64,000 bases of DNA, taken from positions 2,234,001 to 2,298,000 of the forward strand of contig JAQFVV010012498.1 in assembly GCA_028023455.1 (NCBI GenBank), read 5' to 3'. Positions 61,018 through 64,000 of the stretch are shown piece after piece (position 1 is the stretch's first letter; each line of letters begins with the position of its first letter). The DNA comes from Epiperipatus broadwayi. Its lineage: Eukaryota; Onychophora; Udeonychophora; Euonychophora; Peripatidae. The notes under the pieces were generated by a model. The model did not search any database. It was not told the origin of the DNA and saw nothing but the letters and a program-made list of their open reading frames with translations. The position numbers and the translations under genes are program-made.

Positions 61018-64000
61018 CTTTTACATCAACAAAACATAGAAAATATATAAACAGTTATATCTTTAACTATTAATTATAATAATAAATTTTAATAACTACC
61101 TCTCTCCAACACAAGTAACACACATATACCTACATCAACAATATTAAAATTACAATCATATAATTAAAATAATACTATCTGTATATTTCTAATTTACTTT
61201 TGCTTTCTGTTAGTGAGAACTTTTTATTATAATTGAAAATAAGGAAAACAGATAAATATAATACACCACCCCCAAAAAGATATTTTCTTACCTAAAGTCC
61301 ATTAAAAGTCTTTACAGTGATATATTTCAGAAATTTTATCTAAGCAAAGTTTTTAAAACATTTTAAAGAATTGATTTAAATCCTTTGGTGGAAATCCCAA
61401 AAGGGGATGTGAGAATATATTCTTGCAAAGTAGAAAGATAATAACAGAACTTTATTCTTTTGAATGAATACATGAGTATAATATATTTTAAAGATTAAGT
61501 GAAATCAAAACAAGTTGTTTTTCTCCATTTCTAAATAAATTTTAGTAGATAATTATTATTTTTACCTGGAGATAAAATTCATAAATATTGACATTTTCTT
61601 TAGAAAAAGATTTAAAAGAAAACTTCTATTAATTTTGAAGAAATTTGGTTAAAAACCAATTTCTAGTATGCAAGCTTTTATTTATTTCCTTAATATATTT
61701 TTTATCACATTAGCAGATGAGTAATTAAATTGTTAGAATTTATAAAATAGTTTAAAAAATTTTTATTTAAAAAAAAATTAAATTCTATTTGTTCATGCAT
61801 TTTTAGCTTAAGAAGATATTTCAGATGTTTTGGTTATTCATTTGAACAATCCCAAGGAATGCATTTGCTCAAAGTGGGACCATTGATTTGCAAAGATCTA
61901 CTTCTTCATGTTCAAAATATCTATATTTAAATATTATCTCTAGGCAGTTTAATTGCCATTTGAATAGCAATAAAAGAGAGATTCCTCTTATGTACATATA
62001 TTTACAGGCTTTTACCAGATAATTGATTTCATCATCATCTTCATTCAAATTTCATAACTCTTTTAGCATTTTATGTGAAAGTTTTCTACAGTTTTATTAA
62101 TAGTACATTTGTGCAGACAATAATAACATTTTTGAAGAAATTATAGCTGCCATTACAATAGACCTATTTTAAAATTCCAAAAAATATTTTAAAACATATT
62201 TAAATAAAATATTATACATTTCAATAAAATTAAATATACAAATCATAATATTAGAATAAATATTTAAATAACAGAATATTAAAATAAATCTTTTTATTTA
62301 TTTATTACTATTCTCATCATAAATTACATTTTATTAAAATAATAATATTACCTAAATCGCTTAAGAGAGTAACACTTCAAATTTAAAATATATCAGAGAA
62401 ATATAGACATTCATGCACACAGATACACATTCAAATATATTAAAAGTTAATATCATTATGTTAAATTGTTTTACCATTATGAATAAACTAATATAATTAT
62501 TGCTTTATTAATACTATTTTAACTAATTTATTCATGTTTACAATATTATCTATTTTATCATGTATTGTCCCTTTTAAAAATTAACTTTGTATATGTGTGT
62601 ACTTTATAAATTAAATAAAAAACTGTGATTTTTAAAATTACTACAAATATTTTAAAATGCTATAAATGTATGAGACATCATCTTGGAATTGTAAAATATT
62701 GCCTTGTAAGGTATACAAATTTTATATAATAATATTATCTTTACAATAAGCCAATAAAATTTTGAAGTTATGTTTATTATTATATTTTAGAGATATGAAA
62801 TATTCATCACAATATATGTATACATATATTAACTTTATAACCCTGAATTTAAACTTGGTGTCATTATATACATATACATTTTGTTAGCTTATTTCTTTTA
62901 GTTTAGTTTTAAATGAGTTTAAAAATATTCAGTTTATTTCATTATTAGTTAGTAGTTTTGACAACATATCCTAATGTAAAATGGTGTATGTATTTTAACA
63001 AATAGATTATCAAAGTGTTAGTTATTTTGTATAATGGCAAAAAATGTTAAAATTAATATTTTTTATACTCCTAAAATGAAGTTCTATATTATATTTGGGA
63101 TATGATCTTATATAATGGTAATAATTAAATAAAATATACATTAATAAATACATTTGTTGAGATTTACTGCATATATTTGAAGATTAATATGTCAATATAA
63201 ACAAACAAGTTATTAAATTATTATTATTTAGAGTAGGTTTATGCATGTGTATGTATTTACATGTTATAGTATTGATTCACACATATATAAAAACACATTG
63301 TTCTAAAATATTTAATTATTTAAATTAGGTTTTAAAAATATTAATTATAATATATGTAACAGATAAAAAAATAAAGAAATGCCAGTGTTTTATTCAAAAT
63401 ATTTTATATGGTTTTTAAAATATATTTTGTGTTTTTGTTTTGTAAAAATATATATTTTTATTATTTTAAAACATATTGTAATATTCATTTTATAAAATTT
63501 TAAAAATATTTTAATGCCATAGAATGCCAATGTATTTGTAAGAACTTTTATTGAGTGGATATATGGAAAAATGTGACTGTTAATAGCAAAGACTTTAGAA
63601 ACAAGCTTAATTAAAGTTCTCAAAATAAAATCCCATAGAAACAATATCTATGGTATTGACATAAGTATGATATCATTGGGAGAAAACTATTTAAGCTCCT
63701 GATCTTAGTTTGGATGCTGTCTATCTCAATTTTTGTCTTGATAATTAAACCACATATAACGTTTATATGCTATGTTTGTCAATAATTTTATTTAAAGTCA
63801 TAATTGTGAGTTGATGATTTAAGTTAGTAAACATTTGCTCAAAAGACTTCATCTCTCTTGAAAATCTAAATAATAACATTGGATAAAATCATCTCATTGT
63901 GTTAAATATTAAATTTAAGTGCTACAATATAATTCATAGAATATATGGAAATTTTGACAACTACTGTTTATATTACCTAAAATATTATTAACATTATAAA
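61018..64000. other. AT-rich non-coding stretch
   Basis: No gene, repeat or structural signal I can support on either strand. The 84-residue - strand frame at 63390-63644 is a hydrophobic, AT-driven sequence without a recognisable domain. Confidence 0.5.

Overview
The window is a gene-poor, very AT-rich (about three quarters A+T by eye) stretch of a metazoan nuclear genome, most likely an invertebrate. The grounds are the absence of operons or dense genes, abundant (TA)n and (AAT)n microsatellites, and a mix of transposon families typical of invertebrates: RTE-like and I/Jockey-like LINEs, a Gypsy-like LTR retrotransposon, a Penelope-like element, an L1/Tx1-like LINE remnant, and small fold-back and hAT-like elements. 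I cannot name the species. I found no convincing host protein gene, tRNA, rRNA or CRISPR array.

Layout: 1-209 is a two-copy ~109 bp tandem repeat. 1836-6194 (element A) and 20121-24846 (element B) are two diverged copies of one long coding-free repeat family, both embedded in (TA)n and beginning and ending with TG...CA-type termini. 6194-6351 is a (TA)~79 array. 6352-15177 has no recognisable gene. 15231-20105 is a defective Gypsy-like element with two 1.75 kb LTRs and a broken, internally deleted gag-protease-RT frame. 24858-25400 is a structured-RNA block with a full hammerhead ribozyme core on the + strand and a second hammerhead-like hairpin on the - strand. 25872-27771 (-) is an I/Jockey-like LINE caught between two (AAT)n arrays. 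30254-33220 (-) is a nearly complete RTE-like LINE (endonuclease plus RT). 33230-48840 is mostly non-coding, with microsatellites, hairpins and a few GC-richer islands of unknown nature. 48850-50120 (-) is a decayed LINE RT with a C-terminal zinc-knuckle. 51330-53028 (+) is a decayed second copy of the RTE family. 54141-54336 is a 63-bp-arm fold-back element, followed by a Penelope-like element (54402-56088, -) with inverted terminal repeats. 56383-56846 is a possible hAT-type MITE. 60654-61017 is a GC-richer fold-back element. The remainder is AT-rich and apparently empty.

How it fits together: this is a transposon graveyard rather than a pathway. Three themes stand out. First, (TA)n tracts are shared boundaries of several unrelated elements, which suggests a preferred landing site. 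Second, hammerhead ribozyme motifs occur both in a free-standing block and in the terminal repeats of a Penelope-like element. Third, the differences between the two LTRs, and the stop codons in the Gypsy frame, look like CpG deamination, which implies that the element's DNA was methylated.
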